Notes: generated by a model from the letters alone, not told the origin. A stretch of 64,000 nt of DNA from Haematococcus lacustris (GCA_030144725.1 JASKMD010000018.1:3391114-3455113), one strand, 5' to 3'; counted from the first letter of the stretch, positions 1-11,926 are shown. Made by a program: numbers and translations.

Positions 1-440
1 GAGGTGAGAAGAGGGGGGGGGACAGAGGGGGGGGCCCCTACTTCTCAGCATCTCCCCCCGTGCTGGCCCCCTGCTTCACTAGCCAGGCAGTGTGTACTCC
101 CACCCCCTTGCAACTGACTCCTAACAGCCTCCGGTTCAAAGAGTGTGAGCAGCCCACTCCACCAAGCTACTCAGACCCGCCTGACCCTGCAGCCAGGGGG
201 CGGCGGCTGGTGGCCCCCCCTGACCCCCGGGACGTCCCCAACACGCCAGGCGCCCTCCCCCTCTGCACCTAAGGGGGATGGCCCATGGACCCCCCTGGTG
301 GAACCCCCTGCCCCCTTTCCCTCCACACTCCCATTAAAAGCGAAAACGAAGGAATAACTTCTCTCCTCAGAGGGGAAGGGAGGGAGAGGGGGGGCCAGTG
401 CACCCCCTCTGGAGGGGCCGAGTTGGCTGCTGCGGCCCAC

Positions 441-3400
441 CTGCCAGGAAGTCGTTGAGTATGTAGGGCTTGAGGCCAAACATGCCCAGTTGACCGGCGA
501 TGGCGGGGGCGATGGCGGCAGTGTAAAACAGGGGCTGGGGAACCTGAGCAGCAGCAGGGGGGGCAGCCATGTGTGGGGGGTGGTCGAGGTCGAGGTCGAG
601 GTCGAGGTCAAGATCGAGGTCGAGGTCGAGGTCGAGGTCGAGGTCGAGGTCGAGGTCGAGGTCGAGATCGAGATCGGGGTCGAGGTCGAGGTCGAGGTCG
701 AGGTCGAGGTCGAGGTCGAGGTCGAGGTCGAGGTCGAGGTCGAGGTCGAGGTCGAGGTCGAGGTCGAGGTCGAGGTCGAGGTCGAGGTCGAGGTCGAGGT
801 CGAGGTCGAGGTCGAGGTCGAGGTCGAGGTCGAGGTCGAGGTCGAGGTCGAGGTCGAGGTCGAGGTCGAGGTCGAGGTCGAGGTCGAGGTCGAGGTCGAG
901 GTCGAGGTCGAGGTCGAGGTCGAGGTCGAGGTCGAGGTCGAGGTCGAGGTCGAGGTCGAGGTCGAGGTCGAGGTCGAGGTCGAGGTCGAGGTCGAGGTCG
1001 AGGTCGAGGTCGAGGTCGAGGTCGAGGTCGAGGTCGAGGTCGAGGTCGAGGTCGAGGTCGAGGTCGAGGGGGAGAGGCTGCCTGCCTGCTGGTTTGAGGG
1101 TCGGGCCAGGGGTGAGGGGTCAGGCGGGAGCGGTCTACCTCTGTGAGGCCTCCGTGGGCCATGCCGGTCATCATGACCTCGTCCTCCATGAAGGTGGTGG
1201 ACTTGAACACCACACGCATGCCATTGCTCAGCACCAGCTCGGTGGCGTCTAGCACCTGGGCAATAGGACAGCCGGGGGTGGGGTCAACAGGGGTCAGCTG
1301 CAATCAGCAGGGATCGCCCCTCCCCACGCCCCTGCCACTGCCACTGCTCATGCTCCCTTACCCCTCCCCCTCCCCCTCCCTCTTCCACCCCTCCATGCCC
1401 CTTCTTGAGTCACACACTCACTGGGTAGTGCTTCTCGCTGACTACCGCCTCACTCTCAAGAGGTGTGACCAGGTCATTGGGGATGAGACGCTCAGGCAGC
1501 TCCGCATCACCCTCCCAAGGGCCGATCTCACCCTGGGGTCACACCCCACAGAAACAGGTCACACCTGCACACCTGACATCACACTCATGGGCGGTGGGGC
1601 AGCTTCAGCCAGAGACGGGCAAGCAAGCGCTGCACCCCACCATGCTTTGCCGCTGGTGTCCTTCCCCTACAACTACCAGCTTCCCCCCAACTTCCCCCAG
1701 CTTTCCCCTGCTGCCCTCAACTCCCCACCAACTTCTTGCCAGCTTCCCCCCAGCCTTCCCGAGCTCCCCCCCCAGCTTCCCACCAGCTTCCCCCCAGCTT
1801 CCCACCAGCTTCCCCACCCCACCTGCGCCTCTGCTTGCGTGACGCGCGCCACCACTGCCGCCAGGTCCGCCTCAGTGATGTGCTTGCGGTGCTCAGTCAC
1901 CTGCAGCAGGTGTAGGAGCGGGCAGCCAGGCGGCCGGGCGGGCAGCGGGGGGGGCGGCCAGGTGGGCAGGCAGTCAGGCGGGCAGTGTGTGCAGGCAGCA
2001 GGTCTGGTTGCCAGGCATGGCTGTGGCGGCTAGACTGCCACCAGCTAGCCCGCTGTGCACCCCTCCAGGGAGGATGATGGCATTGATGCTGACGAGGGGC
2101 TGTGCCACTAACAGCACTGCCTGCCCGCCCAGCCGCCCGCCCGCCCCGCCCTGGGCTAACCAGGGCACCGCTGACCTTGACCACGCAGGACAGTGAGGGC
2201 AGGAACTGCGCCGCAAGTGCCTCCACTGCAGCCCGGGTCACGCGCGACAACAGGGTCTTGGACAGCCTCGCCTCAAAGGCCTGGCCTGCACAGCAACAGC
2301 AGCAGGGGTGGGGGTGGGGGTGGGGGGTGGGGGTGGGGGTGGGGGTGGGAGGGGGGAGTAGGCAGGCAAGTGACAGACCTGTCACGAACTCCCCCTGCAG
2401 GAAGTGTCTGCAGTACTCGTCCCTGATGTCCCAGCAGTAGGACTGGTCACGCTCCAGGTAGGTGTTCTCAATGTCCGACTGCACTTCACCACACCTGCCA
2501 CAGGCTCAACCTCAATACAGGTCCCAACTCCCATAAACATCAGCGCGAAAACTAAACATCGACAGCAGCACCAGTACTATTCCTTTTTGTTCGAATAGTT
2601 CGTAATGGATAATCGGCGGGCCGAGTACATTATGCGAAAATAATGGACGAGTCCGAGGCGAGGCGGCCATATACACCGAGGCGCAGCCGAGGTGTATATG
2701 GCCGCGGAGACGAGGACGAGTCCATTAGGTTCGCGTAATGTGCGAGGTAGAGGCGATTATCTGGTATATCTGAAGTGCCCGCGACAATTATACAAAAGGG
2801 CACCCCGCGGCCCGGCAAATATACAAAAGTGCTCCCCGCGGCCCGTCAATTATACAAAAGCGATGTTGCCAATGCCGCCGCGCCGCCCTGGGCGTGTAAC
2901 TGGTCAAGATGGTCAACGACAGCATGGCGCCCGCAGCAAAAGCCCCGCCACCGAAAGCCGACGCAGCCGCTGATGCCGCAGCTCCATGCCACAGCGCCAG
3001 CCCACTGACGACACGTAACTATTGCGACGACACGACGATTTTTTACTGGCGCAGTTGTTGGATGACCCATCAACAGCAACGTTGCAGCAACGCGGGGGCA
3101 TGTCGGACGCCACTAAGTTGACAACGGAATCGGCTTTGAGCTCAACCTACGCAGTTTGGCAAGCTACCTGGTGAGATGGAAAGTTTCCCGTCTCCGGGGA
3201 CGTCCCAACATCAGTCCAGGCAAGAGAAAGCATGTAGAGCAATAGTTGCAGTAGATGTCATCAAATCTATGCGTTACTGATGTCAACTTGCCGTCTCTGC
3301 CGTCTGCAGCTGGCAGTGAACAAGAAGTGCAGCTGGCAGAGACCAAGAAGACAGGGCGAAGCACTTTCATGATGCCTACTACAAGACCCCCAAGTTATAG

Positions 3401-6400
3401 TGTGCAGTCATGTCCATCTTTGTGCCAAGTAGGTGATGCTACATCATACATGTTTACTGCTACCCATGTTAGTTGCACCCAGCCCATCCTTGTTCTGCAC
3501 CTTCTCATGTCACAAACATGACTTGTTATATTGAAGATGCTCGCAACATCAAGATCAAGGGCAAGTTCAATGCCTGGTCAATATCTTTGCGCATCACCAA
3601 ACTGCAGCGTCATTATCGAGCATAGCAGGCTGAACCGCTTCACCAGCATTCCGGAGGCGGACAAGCCTAACCTGTTGGCCAAGACTGGTGTGTGAAAGGA
3701 GCTACGAGATTTGGTGGATGGGCATGACAAGGCTGCCTACGCTGCAGGAGAGGTGGGTGATGCAACATGCTAGGCTATTGCTAATCTTGAAATTTGACAT
3801 GCAATGCCATCTCTACTGTTATTGTGTAGGTTATGCTATGTTATTGTGTAGGTTCTGCAACCCTACCCTACCCCCACCCCCACATGGCCAGCGTGGCGCC
3901 CTACCCCCACCCCCACATGGCCAGCGCGGCGCCCTACCCCCCCCCCCACATGGCCAGCGCGGCGCCCTACCCCCACCCCCACATGGCCAGCGCGGCGTCC
4001 TACCCCCACCCCCACATGGCCAGCGCGGCGCCCTACCCCCCACCCCCACATGGCCAGCGCGGCGTCCTACCCCCACCCCCACATGGCCAGCGCGGCGCCC
4101 TACCCCCCCCACACATGGCCAGTGTGGCGCCCTACCTTCACATGGCCAGTGCGGCGCCCTACCCCCACATGGCCAGCGCGGCGCCCTACCCTCACATGGC
4201 CATCGTGGCGCCCTTCCCCCTACCACACATGGCCAGCACATCACTCTGCACCATCCCCCTATTTGCACCCTCCAGCCCTTGGGTACACAGTATCAACTTT
4301 CTATTATGCATGAGTTGCTTTGAAACAATGAAGGTCGTTGTTGAGCCAACCATTGTATTGAGAGACCCTGTATGCTGCTCATTGTGATAGCAAATGAGGG
4401 CGACTATAGAAATCTGGCTATGTATGTAAGATCGACACGAGGACCCAATATCAACCCGGATTATGAAGAATTATTTGATCCTGTATTTTGCTTACACTTC
4501 AGATTGATCCTGTATTACACTTCAGATATTCAAGGTTATTTGCATGTTTATGACGGGATGGGGACAAGTAACACTATAATGCCTGGAGGTTTTTAGAACT
4601 TGCGTGCATTTGATATAAGCAGTCAGGACTTAAGGTGGACAAGGGCCAGTTGTGGCATTGGCTACCTAGTGCCCAAAGGGAGGGTGAGTGGGTGGGCGGG
4701 CGGGCGGGCGGGCGGGCGCGGGCGGGCGGGCGGGGCGGGCGGGCGGGCCGGCAGGCGGGTTGATGATTGCCGCTTGCTGTGGGGCAGAACAGGGTATGCG
4801 GGTGGTCTGTGGGCTGGTGGGTGGGTGGGTGGGTGGGTGGGTGGGTGGGTGGGTGGGTGGGTGGGTGGGTGGGTGGGTGGGTGGGTGGGTGGGTGGGTGG
4901 GTGGGTGGGTGGGTGGGTGGGTGGGTGGGTGGGTGGGTGGGTGGGTGGGTGGGTGGGTGGGTGGGTGGGTGGGTGGGTGGGTGGGTGGGTGGGTGGGTGG
5001 GTGGGTGGGTGGGTGGGTGGGTGGGTGGGCTGGTGTCCTGCCCACAGGCTGCTGCAGCGTGCCGCACCTTGAGGTCTGCCAGGGCGTGTTTTAGCTGGCG
5101 GGGGGTGATGCCGTGCAGGCGGATGCGAGCCACCTCCGTCAGCAAGCTCTCCAGCGCCCTCAGCGCCTGGCCTGGTGCCAGCAGGGGGCAGCAGGGGGCA
5201 GCAGGGGGCAGCAGGGGGCAGCAGGGAGCAGCAGGGGCAGGAGGGGGCAGCAGGGGGCAGCGGGGGCGAACCAGGAGGGGTGGGGAGTGTGAAGGACTTG
5301 AAATACAGGGGACTTGAGTACAAGGCGCAAGAAGGGGAGGACGGGTCACAGGCAACTGTCTATGCAGTGTGCTGGGCAGGGAAAGGGGAGTGGTGGATCA
5401 GCACTACGGCTGACACACCAGCAACAGCAGCAGGCAAGCGGGGGGTGGGCGTGGGAGGGAGGCAGGGAGGAGGTTCGACAGCTGGCTAGGAAGCAGCTGG
5501 GGTAGGAGGTAGGGGCTTGAGGGGCGGGGGGGGGGGGGGCGGGGGGGGGTGTTGAGGCAGGGAGCAGCTTCCGAGCAGCTTCTACCCACCTTCCATTGCG
5601 GAGGCTGCTAGCACCCGGGAGTGGGTGGTGGCGGTGAGGGGGTCATCGCTGACATTGGCTGAGGCAAAGGGCGGGTCAGGGCCGCGGCTAAGCTTGTACA
5701 GCCGGGTGTTCAGCACCTCATGGAACACCCAACGCTGCAGCAGGCAGGGAGGCCAGGCAGGGAGGCTGGGAGAGGGGGCGGCTTTTCAAAGAGCCCTGGG
5801 AATGGGGGAGGGTCAGTGGGGCCAGGGGTGTGAGTGGCAGGGGAAGGGGTGGAAGGGGCAGGGGGTCAGGGGAGTGGGGAAGGAGAGGGCAACTAGGCAT
5901 AACACCCAGCAAGGCAGGCAGGAAGCTTCCACCCATCATGACATGCATGCAGCAATGGACCAAACAGGCATTCAGGGTGCAGGGGGAGGGGAGGCAGCGA
6001 GCAATGAGGCCGTCACCCTATCATCATCACCCTCATTAGTCCTTATTGATACTGTAACTAATATTTTCATTTACATATTTATATTTACTAATCGTGTGAT
6101 ATATATAAATAAGCATATACCGTAGCCGTTACCATGACACGGTGGAGGGCGGTGGAGGAGGGTTTCGAGCCAGGGGGTCTGCAGCCCTCCCCCTCACCAA
6201 CAGGGCATGGCAGGTGCCGTCATGCGCCCCCCCTCACCTCCACCACTTTCAGGAAGTCTGCTGGCGTGCTGACGGCCAGCGGCCTGTACTTGAAGCTGAC
6301 CCACACTTGAGCGTCCTGAACCTCCTTGTCGACAAACACCTGACCGCCAGGGGGGTGAAAACAATACAAGAAGCAAGGAATAACAAGACGATACCATCAA

Positions 6401-9400
6401 CAGATTAACGGGTGACGGAGAGTTGCCTCGAGCCATGTCCCGCTCCCGCTCCCCGCTCCCGCTCCCACTTCCCTCTCCCTCTCCCTCTCCCTCTCTCCTC
6501 TCCCTCTCCCTCTCCTCTCCCTCTCCCTCTCCCCTCCTCTCCCTCTCCCTCTCCCTCTCCCTCTCCCTCTCTCCCTCTCCCTCTCCCTCTCCCTCTCCCT
6601 CTCCCTCTCCCTCTCCTCTCCCTCTCCCTCTCCCTCTCCCTCTCCCTCCATGATCCACCCTGCCCCCCCTGACGACTACTCTGCTTGCCGCATCCACCCT
6701 GCCCCACCCCTGCAGCCCAGCTTGACTAGCACCTGCCCCCCCATGGCCTCCCTTCAACCCCCCCCCCCTGCCCCTCCCCCCTTGTAGGCTGTACCTTGTA
6801 GCGGGGTTCCTTATGGTCGGCAAATCCAAAGCATGGCACCGGGCGAGCTGGGCTGCTGTCCCTGCTGGTCCCGCTCTGGAAGGCTGTGGTGATGAGGGCA
6901 GCCACGTCAGCAGGGCGTGTGAAGTCGCCCACCACCACCACCACCGCCATGTTCTCTGGCCGATACCAGCGCTCATAAATGCTTTGACCTGCAAAGGACA
7001 TGGAAGGGCATGTAACTTTTGATTTGGCTGAGTTCGGCTTGCATGACTATCATCAAGCTCAGCTTTTGCTTGGCTTGATTTGATAGGTAGCTTTGAGTCT
7101 AGATCTGTATTGATCTAATAGTGATCAGTTCCTCTGGATCTAAGTGGGCGGGTGGGTGGGTGGGTGGATGAAGGGTGGTGGCGAGGAGGGGGGGTAAGTG
7201 GAAGGGGGTGGGGGGTGGGGGGGGGGAAGGTCAGGTTACCCACAGTTTCTGCACTGACGCCTTTCACTACTTGCTCCTTGCCGATAGGAAGCCGGTCCTC
7301 ATACCTACATCCAGGCAAGCAGTCAAGCAGGCAGACCCACAGCCTTGCTTCCTGAGCTCCATGCCAAATCCCAACAGCTTTCCCAACCAACACCCAACCC
7401 AACAGCTCACTAACGTCACACACCCCATCCACCCAGCCCTCTCTTTTCTCCCCACCACAACCCCTAACACGAGCAGTTGATGACGTAACACCTGCTCTCA
7501 CACCTGCTCTCACCACCGGGCTTACCCCCGCCCCGCCCCGCCCCGCCCCCGCCCCGCCCCGCCCCGCCCCGCCCCGCCCCGCCCCGCCCCGCCCCGCCCC
7601 GCCCCGCCCCGCCCCGCCCCGCCCCGCCCCGCCCCCGCCCCGCCCCCGCCCCGCCCCGCCCCGCCCCGCCCCGCCCCGCCCCGCCCCGCCCCGCCCCGCC
7701 CGCCCGCCCCCGCCCCGCCCCGCCCCGCCCCCGCCCCCGCCCCGCCCCGCCCCCGCCCCGCCCCGCCCCGCCCCGCCCCGCCCCCGCCCCGCCCCGCCCC
7801 GCCCCGCCCCCCGCCCCGCCCCGCCCCGCCCCGCCCCGCCCCGCCCCGCCCCCTGGCTGCTACCTGCTGCCCTGCATGATCAGCCTCCAATGGGCCCTCA
7901 GCGGCACGGCCCTGGGCGTTGCGGGCCATGCGCCACTCCTCCAGCACTGCACCGCGCTCCTTAGCCAGGTCCCCTGCTGCACACCTGGGGCAGGCAGGAG
8001 GGGCAGGAGGGGAGGGGGGTGGTGGGTGGCTGTGGCAGAGGCCTCAGTAAAGGCAGTAGGGGCAGTAGGGTGGGGCACAGGGGCTTTGCGGAAAAGGATA
8101 AGGGAGGCAAGGGCAGAAGGGTCAGGAGGGTCAGGGAGGGGGCGGGAAGGGGAGGAAGGCCAGCGGGGGGAGATGGGTGGCGTGGGCAGGAGGGAGGTGG
8201 GGCCCACGAGGGGTAGTAGGGTATTGAAAGGGGAGAAAGAGGGAGGGAGGTGTGGGCAGAACGCTGAGGGAGGAGGAACTGGAGGGAAGGAAGGCCACGA
8301 GAAGTGAATTATAGAGCAGTGGGCAGGAGGTGCTGGGGGGTTAGGCAGAGCAGAGACAGAGGGTGGCTTCGTAGCAGTGAGGTCAGCGGGGGAGTGTGTG
8401 GCGCGCAGGGGCAGGGAGTGGCTGAGGAGAGAGTGGCTGTGGGCTGCAGCGCGGTGCACACCTGATCCTGAAAGCGAACTCAGCCAGCACCTTCAGCGCC
8501 TCCTGCAGCAGCTTCAGATCCTGGGACCCCGCTCCTGAACCTGATGCCACCTCCGCCCCTGCTGCCCCTGCTGCAACCTCTGCCTCTGCTGCCCCTGTTG
8601 CCCCTGCCGAGGCCTCTGCCCCACCCTCCTCAGCCTCCACAGCTGCCGTGAGCTCCTCAGCCTCTGCTGCGCCTGCTGTAGAAGACACAGCTGGTGGGGT
8701 GGCAGGAGGGGTGGAGGCCGTGATGGAGGCTGTTGCGGTTGCAGCGGTTGAGTCGGTTGTGACGGTTGAAGCTGCGGAGCTGACGGGCAGGACCAGCTGG
8801 TAGCAGGTTTCATCACTGGAGGTGTAGGCGTTCTGCGCAGCAAGAGGCACATCACTGCCTTCCCGCTCGCCTGCAATGAACCACGCCTGTTCCTGCTAAA
8901 AGGTGTGCCACAAACATGCAAGCATGCAAGCATGTAAGCATGCGCCCTGACCTCTCACCTGACATGCTCCAAAAGCCCGCCCCAATGCTCTCCAGGAACT
9001 TGACGATTTGATGGTTGCTGAATGACTCCGTGGCGTTGAAGGCCAGGTGCTCAACTATGTGAGCCACACCCGCCTCGCTGTCCTCTTCAACAACACTGCC
9101 CACCTGCATGGGTGCATGCAAGCATGCAGACAAGCATGCAGACAAGCATGGCCATGAGGGGGTGGTTAGTGATTATTGTGGCTGTGCTTTTGGTGGTTGT
9201 GGTGGTTGATGGCAGGGGCAGGGGGGGCAGGGGCAGGAGCAGAGGGCTAGGGAGGGGCACGGGTAGCAGCAGCAGCACACCTTCACCACCAGGGCCAGGG
9301 CGGCTCTCTCCTTTGGCTTGGAGCAGGGCCGCACGTAGTACCTGAGGTCATATTCATAGCAGCGGCAGCAGCAGCAGCAGTAGCAGCAGTAGCAGCAGGG

Positions 9401-9775
9401 TGGCAGCAGCCTGCGTGATGATATTGATGATAATGATGGTGCTGCTGCTGCTGCTGCTGCTGCTGTTGGTTTGGTGGACCTGCACTGCTCAGTGGTGCCC
9501 TGTGCTGCCCTTGCTGAGCTGGCTGGGCTGGGGCTGGGGTGGGTCATGCGTTGCAGCAGCATGGGGCAGGTAGGGTGGCAGTAGCAGTAGGGGCGGCAGC
9601 ATGGGGCAAGTTGAGGGGTAGGGTACACCCACGTCAGGCCATTTGCAAGGACTCCATGCAGGACGGACTCAGGGCCTAGAGGGAGAGGCGTGGTCCACTT
9701 GTCACCACTGACATCCACCTCCTCTAGCTGCAGGATGCAAGGAAGCGACCCAAACCCTTGCCTTGGACTTTGCAT
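441..9775 (-). CDS. PQQL: M16 zinc metallopeptidase, PQQL-like (3' end outside window)
   Basis: An inverzincin (M16, pitrilysin/insulinase) peptidase closest in my memory to plant PQQL; these proteases degrade peptides using a zinc site. Exons in transcript order: 9775-9627, 9341-9281, 9103-8959, 8870-8462, 7984-7864, 7297-7240, 6988-6795, 6339-6238, 5734-5590, 5171-5068, 2478-2379, 2285-2176, 1900-1823, 1532-1422, 1255-1139, 543-441. All have GT-AG borders and compatible phases, giving about 702 residues so far. The HxxEH zinc motif (HIVEH, about residues 85-89) lies in exon 3; the probable third ligand is in the KERGAVLEEW stretch of exon 5. Other landmarks are DRLPIGKEQV, YERWYRPENMAVVVVVGDF, LLTEVARIRLHG, YLERDQ and LSNGMRVVFKST. 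The start is the ATG at 9775. Between zinc motif and third ligand sits an Ala/Glu-rich stretch of roughly 90 residues that is absent from plant homologues. The exon 6 border is the least certain. Bases 1-440 look intronic. Confidence 0.87.
582..1069. repeat. (GGTCGA)n hexanucleotide array in an intron of the M16 gene
   Basis: About 488 bases of the hexamer GGTCGA, nearly perfect, with variant units at 605-617 and 661-680. It lies in the intron between exons 1255-1139 and 543-441. All six frames give dipeptide ORFs that should not be read as genes. Confidence 0.97.
2663..2705. repeat. perfect 15-bp inverted repeat (hairpin)
   Basis: The arm GCGGCCATATACACC at 2663-2677 pairs with its exact complement at 2691-2705, with a 13-base loop. 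The surrounding GAGGCG/CGAGG words and the style of the repeat resemble the palindromic repeats known from bloated volvocine and Haematococcus organelle genomes; that link is inference. Confidence 0.85.
3870..4240. repeat. GC-rich minisatellite, 24-27 bp unit
   Basis: Roughly 13 imperfect copies of a unit containing CACATGGCCAGCGCGGCG followed by a C-rich tract of variable length. Copy length shrinks toward the right end. Apparent MASAAPYPHP-type proteins here are repeat translations. Confidence 0.93.
4691..5029. repeat. (GGGC)n then (TGGG)n arrays in M16 intron
   Basis: A GGGC-rich tract at 4691-4765 is followed after about 50 bases by a pure TGGG tetranucleotide array at 4816-5029. The array abuts exon 5171-5068 on the splice-donor side of the intron. 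On the coding strand it is CCCA/CCCAC. Confidence 0.95.
6468..6650. repeat. (CCCTCT)n array in M16 intron
   Basis: Polypyrimidine hexamer array, CTCCCT with occasional CTCTCC slips, about 180 bases, between exons 6988-6795 and 6339-6238. Confidence 0.94.
7524..7853. repeat. (CCCCG)n pentanucleotide array in M16 intron
   Basis: About 330 bases of CCCCG with a few CCCCCG or CCCG variants, ending only 11 bases from the donor of exon 7984-7864. On the transcribed strand it is (GGGGC)n, hence a long run of G-tracts just after a 5' splice site. Confidence 0.95.
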
Positions 9776-10212
9776 TCACATAGCTGCCTGCCCTGTTCCT
9801 GGCTGACAGGAGCTCGTTGCTCGCGCATCACGTAGCTATGTAGGCAGGACATACCGCATCATACGCTGCTCCGGGCATACGACGAAATCACGCAGTCTAA
9901 GTGCTAACGAGGTGCGCCGACGTCCGATATGAAACGCTTGGATGTATGGCCCTTGAGGCACCGCTGGTCAAGCTGCCAGGTCGGCCTAGATCTGTACTTG
10001 GGTCCGTCCATCCAAACACCACAAATTTTAATTCCTACAGCCCTCATGCAACACCAAAAGAAAGCACGAGTTGTAATCAATCAAATACAGGCTGCGAGCT
10101 CATCATTGTAAAGGCTACTGCTAGTGTGCCTACTGCCCACTTCAGCTCTGCCTTCTGGTGTGTGTGCCTCCAGGTCTACTACTAGCAAGAGCTCTACCCT
10201 ACTCTATAGCTC
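9776..10212. other. 5' flank of the M16 gene, no gene seen
   Basis: About 440 bases upstream of the M16 start codon, closer to balanced base composition than the gene. It should hold the promoter, but I see no clear core element and no supported coding sequence. Confidence 0.5.
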
Positions 10213-11034
10213 TTACTCACACACATCCACCAGCTCCCCCTCCTCAAGCACCAGCAGGCCCCGTTGCAAAGCCACCTCAGCCTGCATGCCTGGAGTCGGC
10301 ACCACCCCACCCTGATCCAGCAGCCAGGTGACGTCCAGCCCGCACACCATGCGGCGCACATAGGTGCACTCCCGCTTTGACCAGGCTGGCAGGTACCCAC
10401 CACCCACCCCCTAGAATCCAAATCTGCGCCGGTGTTCCTCAGTGCCCACCAGGACCTTAGCCCCCTCCAGGGACACTGACTTCTTGAGCCTGCCAGCGAA
10501 GAGCAGCGTGAGCATGTTGCTGAAAGCTGTCTCCAGCAGCTTGCCGACGTGGTCCACCATTTTGGTGTCTGAGGGGTGGCGAGGGATTGCTGCGAGGCGG
10601 GCGCGAAGGTCAGGGTGCGCTGCCAGCACGGCAGCCACTGCCGCGTTTGGCTGAGTGTTCGCGCCGTTTCCGGGCGGGCCGCGGCACAGCTGCAGGTACA
10701 GGTTCCGGCAGCTCAGGTCCGGGATGGCTGCCTGGGAGACAGGGATGTCTGTGTACACGGGCTGGTCGTGCAGGCCCAGCGGGTCGGCTACGCGAGTGGT
10801 AAACAAGCCGCGCACGAGTAAGCCCAACAGCAGGCTGGCGAGCACCGCCCGCTCGCTGCAGGCCTCCACGCGTGGCCGCACAGCACGTTCCAGGAAGGCA
10901 TCCCAAAGCTCTTGCGTCAAGTGGTCGGTGAGGTGGGCTAGCTTACACTTCCTGCCGTGGTAGCCAGTGCCTCCGGAGGTCTTTCTACTGCGCTCCGCTT
11001 CGGTGAGGTCGGGCTGTAGTTCAGGCGACCCCAA
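10213..11034 (-). pseudogene. TnpB/Fanzor-like family, amino-terminal fragment
   Basis: Two adjoining minus-strand reading frames: 11034-10411 (about 207 codons, no ATG at its start) and 10407-10213, joined only by a frameshift or unseen intron. The text includes DPLGLHDQPVYTDIPVS, DLSCRNLYLQLCRGP, KLLETAFSNMLTLLF and KRECTYVRRMVCG. From memory, these match the region that precedes the RuvC/TnpB-like half in a protein family multiplied in Chlamydomonadales; the carboxy half of another copy lies at 25650-26982. No start codon, catalytic half or zinc-ribbon part is present, so I read it as a truncated mobile-element remnant. The dispersed repeat at 11031-11910 abuts its 5' end and may belong to the same element. 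Family assignment is inference. Confidence 0.45.
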
Positions 11035-11910
11035 CTAACAAAAAATGACAGGAAATGATAGGAAACCGACCCCTGGTAATCAAAACGACGCCGCGTCTCA
11101 GCCACGTGGTTTCTATTTATGTTTCGCACATCCCTGGATAGAGGACTCTGTCAGCTATGCGGTGCAGCTTGTATCATTATATACTGTGCAGTGTGCTGAG
11201 TGCTATGGCGGCTCAAATCTTGACATTCAAATTCATGCCAGTTTTGCTCATGCGGGCCTCGCCGCGACCGACCGCCGCGACCGACGTGGCCCAGTAGCCT
11301 CTGCAAACAGTCAGGGACAGTCGCCGCAGTCAAAACAATTCACATGGCACGCCAAACCGATGTAACGACGCCCCTCCACCCATGCACGGAAGTATACAAC
11401 GCTGCTGCATTGCTTGACCGCTTCGTGAGTAGTACCTACTACCTGGCCACTCGGTAAGGCCACTCAAGGTGTGTAGGCCATTGCTACGTTACCTTGCTCG
11501 ACATGTTGGGTCCGATCCCTCCCGCCCGCCCTCCGCTTGCGTGTCGAGCTTGTGTCCAGCTCCGCCCTGACCCCCTGCTGCTCAGCTGGAGGGGTGGGCA
11601 GCCCAGGGGCAGCACCAACACCAGCTGCCTGCTGCTGCCAGGGGGGTGCAGCACGAGGGGGTGGCAGGTCAGGGGCGGCACCAGCACCAGCTGCCTGCTG
11701 CTGCCAGGGGGGTGCAGCACGAGGGGTTAGCCGGTCAGGGGCGGCACCAGCACCGGCACCTGTTGCTGCCTCTAGGTCATCGCCATGCAGGACGGCTACT
11801 GTGTTGCAGATATGGGCCATGACAAGACCCTTCAGCTTGTCACGCCAATGTCATTTCGAGCAGGCCTGATTTACTAATTGCCATGCTTTCTTCTCCAGCA
11901 GCTGTGACGT
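11031..11910 (+). repeat. dispersed repeat, copy A
   Basis: Copy A is strongly similar to copy B at 40336-41580, starting at the shared word CAGGCGACCCCAACTAAC and continuing through shared stretches with only scattered differences. Both copies carry the potential start MAAQ[IT]LTFKFM and the later words AALLDRFV and TLLDMLGPI in the plus direction, so the element may once have encoded a protein; copy A has an in-frame stop after about 30 codons. A minisatellite with a unit of about 68 bases, nearly three copies, lies at 11600-11745. Confidence 0.85.
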
Positions 11911-11926
11911 TGAGTAAGGAACAGAG

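Larger units (their letters stand above)
2540..4590. other. AT-richer foreign-looking insert inside M16 intron 10
   Basis: The intron between exons 5171-5068 and 2478-2379 is 2.6 kb, and its middle differs from the gene around it: lower GC, a perfect 15-bp hairpin (2663-2677 with 2691-2705), and three tandem copies of a roughly 30-base unit ending CCGCGGCCCG (about 2783-2862). A minisatellite follows at 3870-4240. No ORF here resembles a known protein. It may be a decayed non-autonomous element or a transferred organelle fragment; ends and target duplication were not found. Confidence 0.5.

Noticed and set aside
569..1303. Long dipeptide ORFs (VE, RS, RG, PR repeats)
   Set aside because: They are translations of the GGTCGA array in an intron; open in several frames only because the unit has no stop codon.
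4666..5355. THPP/WVGG repeat proteins, also near 36000-36460
   Set aside because: Translations of TGGG/CCCA arrays in introns of the M16 and LMBR1 genes.
6040..6125. AT-rich patch as a promoter
   Set aside because: It lies inside an M16 intron and has no associated start; probably just a local composition shift.
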